A stretch of 49,153 nucleotides of DNA from Streptomyces sp. B93 (GTDB lineage Bacteria > Actinomycetota > Actinomycetes > Streptomycetales > Streptomycetaceae). The DNA is taken from NCBI RefSeq assembly GCF_018070565.1, contig NZ_JAGPXL010000047.1, positions 1 to 49,153 on the forward strand, given 5' to 3'. Each line of letters opens with the position of its first letter. Position 1 is the stretch's first letter. The notes under the pieces are model-generated. The model saw only the letters and a list, made by a program, of their open reading frames with translations. It had not been told where the DNA came from and did not search any database. Both the position numbers and the translations under genes were made by a program. Of this stretch, positions 42,692 through 49,153 are shown one piece after another.

Positions 42692-42970
42692 CGCATGCAG
42701 CCCGCCAGCCGAGACGGAGGACGGACGGGACGAGGGCCGACCACGGAGAACCCTGTCCACGGTTTCGGCCCGGATCTCCGGTCTTCGACAGGCTGCCGCG
42801 CAACGGCGAGCCGGACTGCGGGCCCCAGAACAACGAGTCCCACAGCTGGAAGCCACGACTTGTTTCCCGGCAAACCCTTACAACGGCTAACACAATGACG
42901 TGGCTCTGCCGCCTGGTGGCCGTGTCTCGTCGACGAGTTCAGCGTCAGCTCGCGGCCCATCGGAGCGCCA

Positions 42971-44395
42971 CTACTTTGCGGTTTCGACCTTGCGTAGGGC
43001 GGCCTGTGCCGCCCAGTATCCCGACATGCCGTGTGCACCGGCTCCAGGAGGTGTGGCGGCCGAGCAGATGAAGACCCCGTCGACTCCGGTGGCGTAGGGG
43101 TGAAGCGTGACGCGGGGGCGGAACACGAGCTGCAGCGGGTGGTTGGAGCCCGCCACGATGTCGCCGCCGACGTAGTTGGCGTTTTTGCGGGTCATCTCGG
43201 TGGTGCTACACACGGCCGTGCCGCGGATGCGGTCGCGGAAGCCGGGCGCGAAGCGCTCGATCTGGGCGACGACTGCCTCCGTCGCGTCCCCGGTGTAGCC
43301 GGCCGGCACATGGGCGTAGGTGTAGAACGGGTGCACACCGTCGACGGACCGCGACGGGTCGGCGACGTACTGCTGCGCCGCCAGGACGAATGGCCGGTCC
43401 GGCATGCGGCCGCGGGCGACGGCCGCCTCGGCTGACGCGATCTCCTCGAACGTCCCGCCGACGTGCACAGTGCCGGCGTGCCGGCTCGGCTCGTGCGTCC
43501 ACGGCACACCACCCTCGACGGCGAAGTCGACCTTGAAGGCGCCCGGGCCGTGGCGGTAGGCGCGGTACGCGCGTGCGACGTGCCGTGGAAGTCGGTCACC
43601 GATGATGTCGGCCGCGGCGCCGGGAGCGGTGTCGAGCATGACCAGGTCGACGGGTCCGAGATCGTCAAGGCTGGTGACCGTGCGCCCGGTCTCGAACAGC
43701 ACGCCCCGCTGCTGCGCCGCGGCGATCATCGCCGTGGAGATGGCGGCCGAGCCTCCGACGGCGGCACCCCAGCCGTACCGGTGAGCGGCCGTGCCGAGTG
43801 CCACGCCGATTGCCGAGGACGCGACGGCGTCGAGCGGGCGGAAGGCGTGCGCGGCGAGCCCGGCGAGCAGAGCGCGGGCCTCGTCGTGGTGCCAGCATTG
43901 GGCCAGTAGTGAGGCAGGTTGCCCGGCGTACAGTCCGAAACGGCCGAGGTGGAGCGGATGCCTTGGAATGTGGAGCACCGGTTGCAGGAACTCGTCGGCG
44001 ATCGTGTCGAAACGGTCGTTCAGCGAGCCGAACACGCGGGTCCAGGTGCGGCCGTCGCGCCCTCCGAGGTGACGGCCGGTCTCCTCGACCGATCGGTAGG
44101 CGGCGGCGCCGCGTCCGTGGTCGAGCGGGTGGGAGTACTGCACTGGCGGCTCCACCCACGACAAGCCGTGTTCGGCTAGGTCGAACGCCCTGGAGAACCG
44201 CGTGGCAACCGCCAGTGGGTGGATCGCCGTGCACACGTCGTGCACGAGTCCCGGAAGGGTCAGTTCCGCCGAGCGTGTGCCGCCTCCCAGGGTGTCGGCA
44301 GCCTCGACGACGCGCACCCGGATCCCGGCATCGGCCAGTACGAGCGCAGCCGCAAGACCGTTGGGACCCCTGCCGACGACGACTGCAGTCGTCAC
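42971..44395 (-). CDS. Phytoene-desaturase-like FAD-dependent oxidoreductase
   Basis: This 474-residue flavoprotein of the CrtI/amine-oxidase superfamily has the N-terminal dinucleotide fold VVVGRGPNGLAAALVLADAG, RVRVVEAADTLGGGTRS and the C-terminal FAD motif GVFICSAATPPGAGAHGMSGYWAA. The TPPGAGAHGM ending is typical of the wider carotenoid-desaturase/isomerase relatives found in actinobacteria. No phytoene synthase is present, so a carotenoid role is unlikely; a saturase, desaturase or isomerase of a lipid-like substrate fits better. Its ATG overlaps the stop of the acyl-CoA ligase (4 nt), so both act together. Confidence 0.8.
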   Translation of the reverse strand: MTTAVVVGRGPNGLAAALVLADAGIRVRVVEAADTLGGGTRSAELTLPGLVHDVCTAIHPLAVATRFSRAFDLAEHGLSWVEPPVQYSHPLDHGRGAAAYRSVEETGRHLGGRDGRTWTRVFGSLNDRFDTIADEFLQPVLHIPRHPLHLGRFGLYAGQPASLLAQCWHHDEARALLAGLAAHAFRPLDAVASSAIGVALGTAAHRYGWGAAVGGSAAISTAMIAAAQQRGVLFETGRTVTSLDDLGPVDLVMLDTAPGAAADIIGDRLPRHVARAYRAYRHGPGAFKVDFAVEGGVPWTHEPSRHAGTVHVGGTFEEIASAEAAVARGRMPDRPFVLAAQQYVADPSRSVDGVHPFYTYAHVPAGYTGDATEAVVAQIERFAPGFRDRIRGTAVCSTTEMTRKNANYVGGDIVAGSNHPLQLVFRPRVTLHPYATGVDGVFICSAATPPGAGAHGMSGYWAAQAALRKVETAK

Positions 44396-45888
44396 GATGT
44401 CTCCTCACTCGACCTCACGGTTGATGCGCTCGTCGATGCGGTGGTGGTGCGCAGACGCGGCTTGTCGAACTTGCCGAGGGGATTCTTCGGCACCTCGTCG
44501 ATGAAGGTCACCAAAGTCGGCAGCTTGAACTTCGCGATCCGCTGCGTCAGAAACGCGACGAGTTCGTCCTCGTCGAGGGTCGCGTCTTCCCTCAGGGCGA
44601 CGAACGCGACGGGCTCCTCACCCATGACAGGGTGGGGGCGGCCGACCACCGCGGCCTCGAGGACGGCGGGGTGCGCGTGGATGGCGTGCTCGATCTCCTG
44701 GGGGCAGATGTTCTCGCCACCGCGGATGATCATGTCCTTCACCCGGTCGACGATCCGCAGGTAGCCGTCCTCGTCGAGGACGCCGACGTCGCCGGTGTGC
44801 AGCCAGCCGTCCTTGAGGGCCTTGGCGGTCTCCTCAGGCCTGTTGAGGTAGCCGCGCATCACGGCAGGCCCCTGGATGACGACCTCGCCGCGCTCGCGCC
44901 GCGGCACCAGGGTGCCGTCGGGGGCCATGACGGCGGCCGTCTGGCCGGGGAGGACGAGGCCGACCGTACCGGGCTTGCGGACACCGTGGAGCGGGTTGCT
45001 CGTCGAGGCGCAGGTACCCTCGGAGAGGCCGTAGCCCTCGATGAGCACCACGCCGAAGCGTTCCTCGACCCGAGCGATGAGTGCGGCTGGCATCGGTGCT
45101 GCTCCGCAGGCGACGAAGCGCAGCGAGCTGGTGTCCGGCTCGACCTCCAAGGGCAGGTTCGCGAGCATCGTGTAGATCGCCGGGACTCCGGAGAAGTAGG
45201 TGGGACGCGCGGTCTCGAGGGTCGCGAACAAGGTCTGAGGGTTGAAGCGGCCGGTGATGGTCGCCTGCCCGCCCGCGCGCAGGGGCGACAGGACGCTGAC
45301 CACGATGCCGTTCACGTGGAACAGCGGCAGGATGAGCAGGCCGTGGTCGTCCTCGTCGAGTGCCAGCGCCTCGACCATTGTTCCCGTCATTGCGTCGAGG
45401 TTGGCGTGGGTGAGCTCGACGCCCTTGGGGCGTCCGGTGGTGCCACTCGTGTAGACGAGCAGGGCCAGGTCGTCGAAGTCCGGTTCGGCCGGGCCGTCGT
45501 CGACTCCTGCACAGGGAGCGGTGAGGTCCTCGGGCGCGAGCGTCGTGACGCCCTCCAGCGACAGGCCGTCGTGGGTGACCAGCACGCGCGACCCGGAGTC
45601 GGTGACCTGGTACTCGGCCTCACCGTGGGCCAGGGCGGGGTTCACCGGTGTGACGGCGGCACCGAGGCGCCAGGCGGCGAAGAGCGTGACCACGAGGTCC
45701 ACGCGGTTCGGCAATCGGACCGCGACCACCGTGCCGCGAGCCACTCCGTGGGACGCGAACACGCAGGACGCTGCCTCGACCCGTGCCGCGAATGCCTGGT
45801 TGGTGAGCGTGCCGACGGTCTCGTCGGACAGACACGGGCTGTCGAACCGGGCGTCGGCGCGCGCCGAGGGAAGAGATGCGAAGTGCAT
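44392..45888 (-). CDS. Long-chain-type acyl-CoA synthetase (AMP-forming)
   Basis: This 498-residue ANL-family ligase has YTSGTTGRPKG (146-156), GYGLSEGT, GWLHTGDVG, DRVKDMIIRGGENICPQEIE and the A10 lysine in VPKNPLGKFDKPRL. It lacks carrier domains and resembles fatty-acid or aromatic-acid CoA ligases. ATG 45888 with GAAGGA about 9 nt upstream is preferred; the frame runs further upstream without conservation. It is flanked by a DUF3556 remnant (38 nt before it) and the desaturase-like gene, suggesting a small lipid- or acyl-modifying operon. Confidence 0.86.
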   Translation of the reverse strand: MHFASLPSARADARFDSPCLSDETVGTLTNQAFAARVEAASCVFASHGVARGTVVAVRLPNRVDLVVTLFAAWRLGAAVTPVNPALAHGEAEYQVTDSGSRVLVTHDGLSLEGVTTLAPEDLTAPCAGVDDGPAEPDFDDLALLVYTSGTTGRPKGVELTHANLDAMTGTMVEALALDEDDHGLLILPLFHVNGIVVSVLSPLRAGGQATITGRFNPQTLFATLETARPTYFSGVPAIYTMLANLPLEVEPDTSSLRFVACGAAPMPAALIARVEERFGVVLIEGYGLSEGTCASTSNPLHGVRKPGTVGLVLPGQTAAVMAPDGTLVPRRERGEVVIQGPAVMRGYLNRPEETAKALKDGWLHTGDVGVLDEDGYLRIVDRVKDMIIRGGENICPQEIEHAIHAHPAVLEAAVVGRPHPVMGEEPVAFVALREDATLDEDELVAFLTQRIAKFKLPTLVTFIDEVPKNPLGKFDKPRLRTTTASTSASTVRSSEETS

Positions 45889-45926
45889 GGAACGTCCTTC
45901 AAGGGTCGGGGGCAGCCGGCGAGGGG

Positions 45927-46636
45927 TCAGACGGGTGTCTCGTCGGGCCGGTTCGGGTTTGCTCCCAGGGGCTGCCGACGGTGGTAGCCGGCGGCGGTCC
46001 AGGTGACGCTCAGCGGAACGGGACCGTTGGGCAGCCACGGCTGCTCCGCCACGCAGTCGGCGACCTTCCATGTGCCCCGCTCGACGACGCCCAGCGCGGC
46101 GTCGATCACCTGGTACCGCTGGGTGCGCCGGTGGATGGGCTGGGACTCGAGCCAGACCACGACCAGGTCGCCGGGCTTGAGGCCGAGGCGCCTTTGCCCG
46201 GCCGCGACGAGGCGGGCGTCATGCATGTGGCCGTCGCCGAAGTTGAAACCGAGGATGGTGTTGCACACGGACTCCCCCTCGCGGACGGTGCGTGTCTCGA
46301 TGTCGGCGAGGTGCGCGTACAGGAGCGAGAACAGGCCACGCCCCTGGCGGTGCATCGAGCGCCAGGCGAGTGCCTTCTGCAACGTCATCTCGGCATCGTC
46401 ATGCTCGTACGGAGTCGGAATCATGCGCTGCAGCTGGTCGACCTGGTTCTCCACGCCGGGCAGCTCGTTGAGCCGCTCCTCCACGCCGGGCTTCATCGCC
46501 CACACGGCCGAGGCCCAGTTCCCGGCGTACTGGCGCATGGAGGGCAGGAAGGAGACGAGGTCGGGACGCAGGTTGCCCAGGACCGGCCCGAACATCAGCA
46601 GTGCGAAGACCGGGACGAGCAGGAGCGGCTCGGAGA
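45927..46636 (-). pseudogene. DUF3556 membrane protein, C-terminal fragment
   Basis: The fragment begins inside a hydrophobic helix (SEPLLLVPVFALLMFGPVLGN) and continues LRPDLVSFLPSMRQYAGNWA, ALAWRSMHRQGRGLFSLL, NFGDGHMHDARLVAAGQRR, VVWLESQPIHRRTQRYQVID and QPWLPNGPVPLSVTW. This is the soluble end of the large mycobacterial/actinobacterial DUF3556 membrane proteins (about 580 residues, from memory). The first ~350 residues are missing because the gene is cut at about 46630, where unrelated PucR sequence begins on the other strand. It originally headed the ligase/desaturase operon. Confidence 0.68.
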
Positions 46637-47403
46637 AGTTCCTCGGCCACCGGCGCGCCCTTGAGTGGGTGGCCGGGGAGCTGGCCGGCGTCGAGCCGGA
46701 CGGCAGGATCTCCTTCGCGGCGTTGCAGATGCTCCAGGATGCCGCCTTCGCCTACATCGACCGGGTTTCCGAGCAGGTCGTTGCGGAGTACGAGACTGAG
46801 CGGGAGCGGTGGCTGGCGAATCGCAGCACGATCCGCACGGTCACGCTGAGCATGCTCCTCGCCGGAGACGAGTTGGACACGGCCGCGGCGGAGCAGATCC
46901 TTGGCTACCGACTCCGCCAGGAGCACCTTGGACTCGTCCTCTGGGCGGACGAACGGATGACATCACCAGGCCCGCTGGAGTGTCTCGGGCAGCTGACCAG
47001 CTCCATAGCCCAGGAGGTTGGTTCGGAGTCCTCGCCGCTGTTCGTCCCGCAGGACCGCTCGCTCGGCTGGGGCTGGATACCGCTGCGGGCAGGGACACGT
47101 GTCGACCTCGACCGCCTGGCCCGAGTCCTCGGTGAGGCAGGAAGTGAGGTGAAGGCCGCGATCGGCGCGGTCGGGACAGGACTCGCGGGCTTCCGTGCGA
47201 CACACCGCCAGGCCCTGCGAGCTCACCAGGTCGCCGTCATCGGGGCCGAGCGGGCCCACCAGGTCACGTCGTTCACCGCTCCCGGAGTCAGGCGCAGGAC
47301 GACGAAGGTGTCGCGCGGCTGCGGGAGACTCTCACCGTCTTCCTTCAACAGAACCAGAGCTTTGTCGCGACCGCCGCGAAGGTCCACCTGCACACCGGCT
47401 GGG
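46637..47403 (+). pseudogene. PucR/CdaR-type regulator, internal fragment
   Basis: From the junction at about 46637 a frame gives DGRISFAALQMLQDAAFAYI, DRVSEQVVAEYETERERWLA, LGYRLRQEHLGLVLWAD, RVDLDRLARVLGEAGSEVKAAIG and FRATHRQALRAHQVAVIG: the GGDEF-like middle of PucR-family regulators. After a shift near 47260, another frame gives DDEGVARLRETLTVFLQQNQ-SFVATAAKVHLHTGW, the start of the PucR HTH, cut within the LHLHKNTV motif. Both ends and one frameshift show it is dead. It abuts a DUF3556 fragment on the left and an integrase fragment on the right. Confidence 0.62.
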
Positions 47404-47444
47404 GCGGGCGGGCAAGCAGTGGAGACGCCTCTTGCGGGGGAGGG

Positions 47445-48283
47445 TCGGGGCTGAGTGGCGAGTTCCAGCGGCGTGGCCGGGGAGAAGCCAGCCCGGACGC
47501 GGCGTGATACGGCCCACCGCCGAGATCGGCTCGGTTTGGTCGGCCTGACGCTGCAGAAGCTGGTAGACGGCGGGCGGCAGCGGCACGGGATGCTCGCCAA
47601 CGCGCAGGTGAGGCGTGCTGCCGCCCGTGAGGTCGGAGCGCGTGAGAACAGCGATGCGTGTGATCGGCGTTCCGTACAGCAGCATAGGGCCCCTGTCACC
47701 CGCACATCCAGGGGCAGCGTTTCGTCATGCAGACAGCGTCGCAGGTGCGTCCAGTGCTCGGACTCGCTGCACCAGCAGTGGGGTTCATCGGGAGGGCGGT
47801 CGCTCAAGGTCCCCAGTGAGACGACGCTCGTGGGCCCAGCGTAGGAACAGCCGGACATGGCGGCGATCCCGGCGCTCAGACAGCCACGTGTCGATGTCGC
47901 CTTGAGTCAGGCTGGCCAGCAGTATGTCGTGGTCATCCAGCCAGGTGAGAAATGCGGCAGTACCGCGAATGGCATTGCGTACCGCTGCCGCGCTGGCCGG
48001 CGTGAAGCGCCCTCGGGCCGCCCGCCGTCGGGCCCGTCGCAAGAGGGCCTATCTGCGTAGATGTGCAGGGTTCGGCGGTGTTGCGCCGGTAGCGGCGTGA
48101 GCGTGTGCTCCATCCAGGGATGCAAGCCTGCCAGGGACTCATTGCGTGCCGGAAGGGCACCGATGTGGACCGGGTGGACCAGGGTGGCTCGCAGAAATGC
48201 CAGCCCCTGCCCGGGCCCGGCCGAGTCAAGCGTTTCGTGGGTGAGTGGGAGATCGTCATCGACCAGGTGACGCCGACATCCAC
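47445..48283 (-). pseudogene. Tyrosine recombinase/integrase-like gene, frameshifted and truncated
   Basis: Reading leftwards, successive frames give RRHLVDDDLPLTHETLDSAG, LAFLRATLVHPVHIGALPAR, HPWMEHTLTPLPAQHRRTLH, then LRRARRRAARGRFTPASAAA-VRNAIRGTAAFLTWLDDHDI, LTQGDIDTWLSERRDRRHVR-LFLRWAHERRLTGDLE, HLRRCLHDETLPLDVRVTGA and LLYGTPITRIAVLTRSDLTG-GSTPHLRVGEHPVPLPPAVY. This is the core-binding region and early catalytic domain of an actinobacterial phage-type integrase. At least three frame changes occur (near 48050, 47820 and 47690) and the C-terminal catalytic tyrosine region is absent. Confidence 0.65.
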
Positions 48284-48367
48284 CACCAGCCCGGCTTCAA
48301 CCAGGACGATGTCCAGCGTCTCCCGGCTGCCCCAGCCCGCGGATTTCCTGTCACGTCTTGCGTGTTG

Positions 48368-48485
48368 ATTCCGCCCTGGAGAGAGTGCCCTCGTAGATCA
48401 CCGGGACCTGAACCACATCAAGCGCCAGGTGTTCGGTCGCGCAGGCTTCACCTTCCTGCGGAAGCGCGTCCTGCCTTCCTCATGA
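48368..48485 (+). pseudogene. ISL3-family transposase C-terminal remnant
   Basis: The last ~30 codons read DLNHIKRQVFGRAGFTFLRKRVLPSS and stop at 48483-48485. The K-R-Q-x-F-G-R-A-x-F-x-x-L-R-K-R-V-L pattern is the usual ISL3 transposase ending. Nothing more of the element is seen. Confidence 0.5.
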
Positions 48486-48540
48486 CAGCCGCTGTCAGTG
48501 GTCGCTGCAATGATCGCCGCACGTCAGCGAGGAGACCACC

Positions 48541-48978
48541 ATGGGAACTTGGGATATCGGCCCCTTCGAGAACGACATGGCTGCGGACTTCGCCTACACC
48601 CTGGACGAGACAGCCCCGGACAAGCGCAAGGGCCTTGTTCGAGCGACGCTCAGCAGCACCATCCAAGCCCGGGACTACCTCGAAAGCCCAGAAGGCGCAG
48701 AGGCTGTCGCAGCTGCCGCCCTTATCGCGGCACAGTGCCCGGGCGGTGAACCGATCAGTACAAGCTACGGGCCCGAGCAAGCCCTTCCGGCTTTCGCCGA
48801 CGATCTTCGACCGCTTGCTGTCGAGGCACTCGACCGGGTGGTCGCCGAGGAGTCTGAGCTCGCCGAACTCTGGGATGAGACACCAAGTGGCCCGACGTGG
48901 CGGCTGAGTATCAGCCGCCTTCGCGCCGTCCTCGCACCCGAATCCAATCCTCAGGAAGAGGCACTGTTCAACATTTAA
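48541..48978 (+). CDS. DUF4259 domain protein
   Basis: This 145-residue soluble protein begins MGTWDIGPFENDMAADFAYTL, the hallmark of DUF4259, followed by a helix-rich acidic body (EAVAAAALIAAQCPGG, LPAFADDLRPLAVEALDRVV) and LWDETPSGPTWRLSISRLRAVL. GAGGAG lies about 8 nt before the ATG. Family members are widespread in Streptomyces, with no known activity. The gene appears intact although surrounded by mobile-element debris, and no operon partner is visible. Confidence 0.82.
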   Translation: MGTWDIGPFENDMAADFAYTLDETAPDKRKGLVRATLSSTIQARDYLESPEGAEAVAAAALIAAQCPGGEPISTSYGPEQALPAFADDLRPLAVEALDRVVAEESELAELWDETPSGPTWRLSISRLRAVLAPESNPQEEALFNI

Positions 48979-49029
48979 CTTGATGACCAACTGTTACTGG
49001 GCACGGCTTCGGGAGGCACCTGGCGGCTA

Positions 49030-49153
49030 GGGCCTGTTGTGAAAGTGCTGGTCACAGCCACTCGTTGATGGCTGCGATCAGCACGGTCGCTTCGTAGCGG
49101 ACGGCGAGTTTGTCGTAGCGGGTGGCGACGGCCCGGTGGCGCTTGAGCCGGTT
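49030..49153 (-). mobile_element. IS element edge with transposase C-terminus (IS5-like), running out of the window
   Basis: A minus-strand frame, open at the window end, gives NRLKRHRAVATRYDKLAVRY and ends INEWL at the stop 49052-49054. The R-x-V-A-T-R-Y-D-K-x-A-x-x-Y-E pattern is the usual end of an IS5-type DDE transposase. GGCCTGTTGTGAAAGTG from 49030 is a candidate terminal repeat. The sequence differs from the complete IS5-family copy at 40714-41566. Confidence 0.72.

Noticed and set aside
42971..44395. Carotenoid biosynthesis gene crtI
   Set aside because: No phytoene synthase or cyclase nearby; the C-terminus fits the broader oxidoreductase family, so no crt name is justified.

Overview
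This window has the very high GC content, GC-rich third codon positions and GTG/ATGA-coupled starts of a Streptomyces-type actinomycete. Its gene families agree: a SARP activator, an AfsR/LuxR-type ATPase regulator, an ECF41-type sigma factor, a mycothiol-dependent enzyme and a Tat-exported GH43. Everything below is read from the sequence and from remembered family signatures; no database search was run.

Left part (about 1-25.9 kb): an apparently intact specialised-metabolite locus. After the 3' end of an acyl-CoA carboxylase beta subunit come a DHA2 drug exporter, a SnoaL-like protein, an acyl-CoA ligase and an ECF41 sigma factor (+ strand). They converge on an AfsR/LuxR-type regulator that carries a frameshift. 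A tightly overlapping minus-strand operon (13961 down to 7292) encodes two DegT/DnrJ-type aminotransferases, a methyltransferase, a UbiA-family membrane protein, a WbpA-like UDP-N-acetylglucosamine 6-dehydrogenase and a BenE-family transporter. A divergent plus-strand operon (14581-24624, most junctions overlapping by 4 nt) encodes a GGPP-type polyprenyl synthase, two Gfo/Idh oxidoreductases, a sugar-isomerase-like TIM barrel, an M20 amidohydrolase, an Ldh-family dehydrogenase, a small protein of unknown function, an alpha/beta hydrolase, a MonCI-like flavin epoxidase and a second methyltransferase. It ends at a 13-bp hairpin and is followed by a SARP gene with a good promoter. Together these read as a pathway that builds an amino-sugar or aminocyclitol unit, attaches or cyclises a C20 prenyl chain with a UbiA enzyme, and then epoxidises and methylates it. 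There is no recognisable soluble terpene cyclase, glycosyltransferase, PKS or NRPS. I cannot match it to a known product; it is the best candidate for an undescribed system here.

Right part (about 25.9-49.2 kb): a rearranged accessory region, rich in broken genes, with a few intact islands. Remnants include an IS3 orfB end, a phosphotransferase, an internally deleted FxLD-system methyltransferase, a NACHT NTPase start, a Tn3 transposase end, a HEAT-repeat protein, an LtrA-like membrane protein, DUF3556 and PucR fragments joined head to head, a tyrosine integrase and an ISL3 end. Intact pieces are a Tat-exported GH43 enzyme, an Xre/sigma-region-4 hybrid regulator, a divergent SDR/TetR pair with two palindromic operators, and a catabolic-looking operon (6-oxocamphor-hydrolase-like crotonase, mycothiol-dependent isomerase, two SDRs) separated from its LysR neighbour by a complete IS5-family element. 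A phytoene-desaturase-like oxidoreductase with an acyl-CoA ligase, a DUF4259 protein and the edge of a further IS complete the window.
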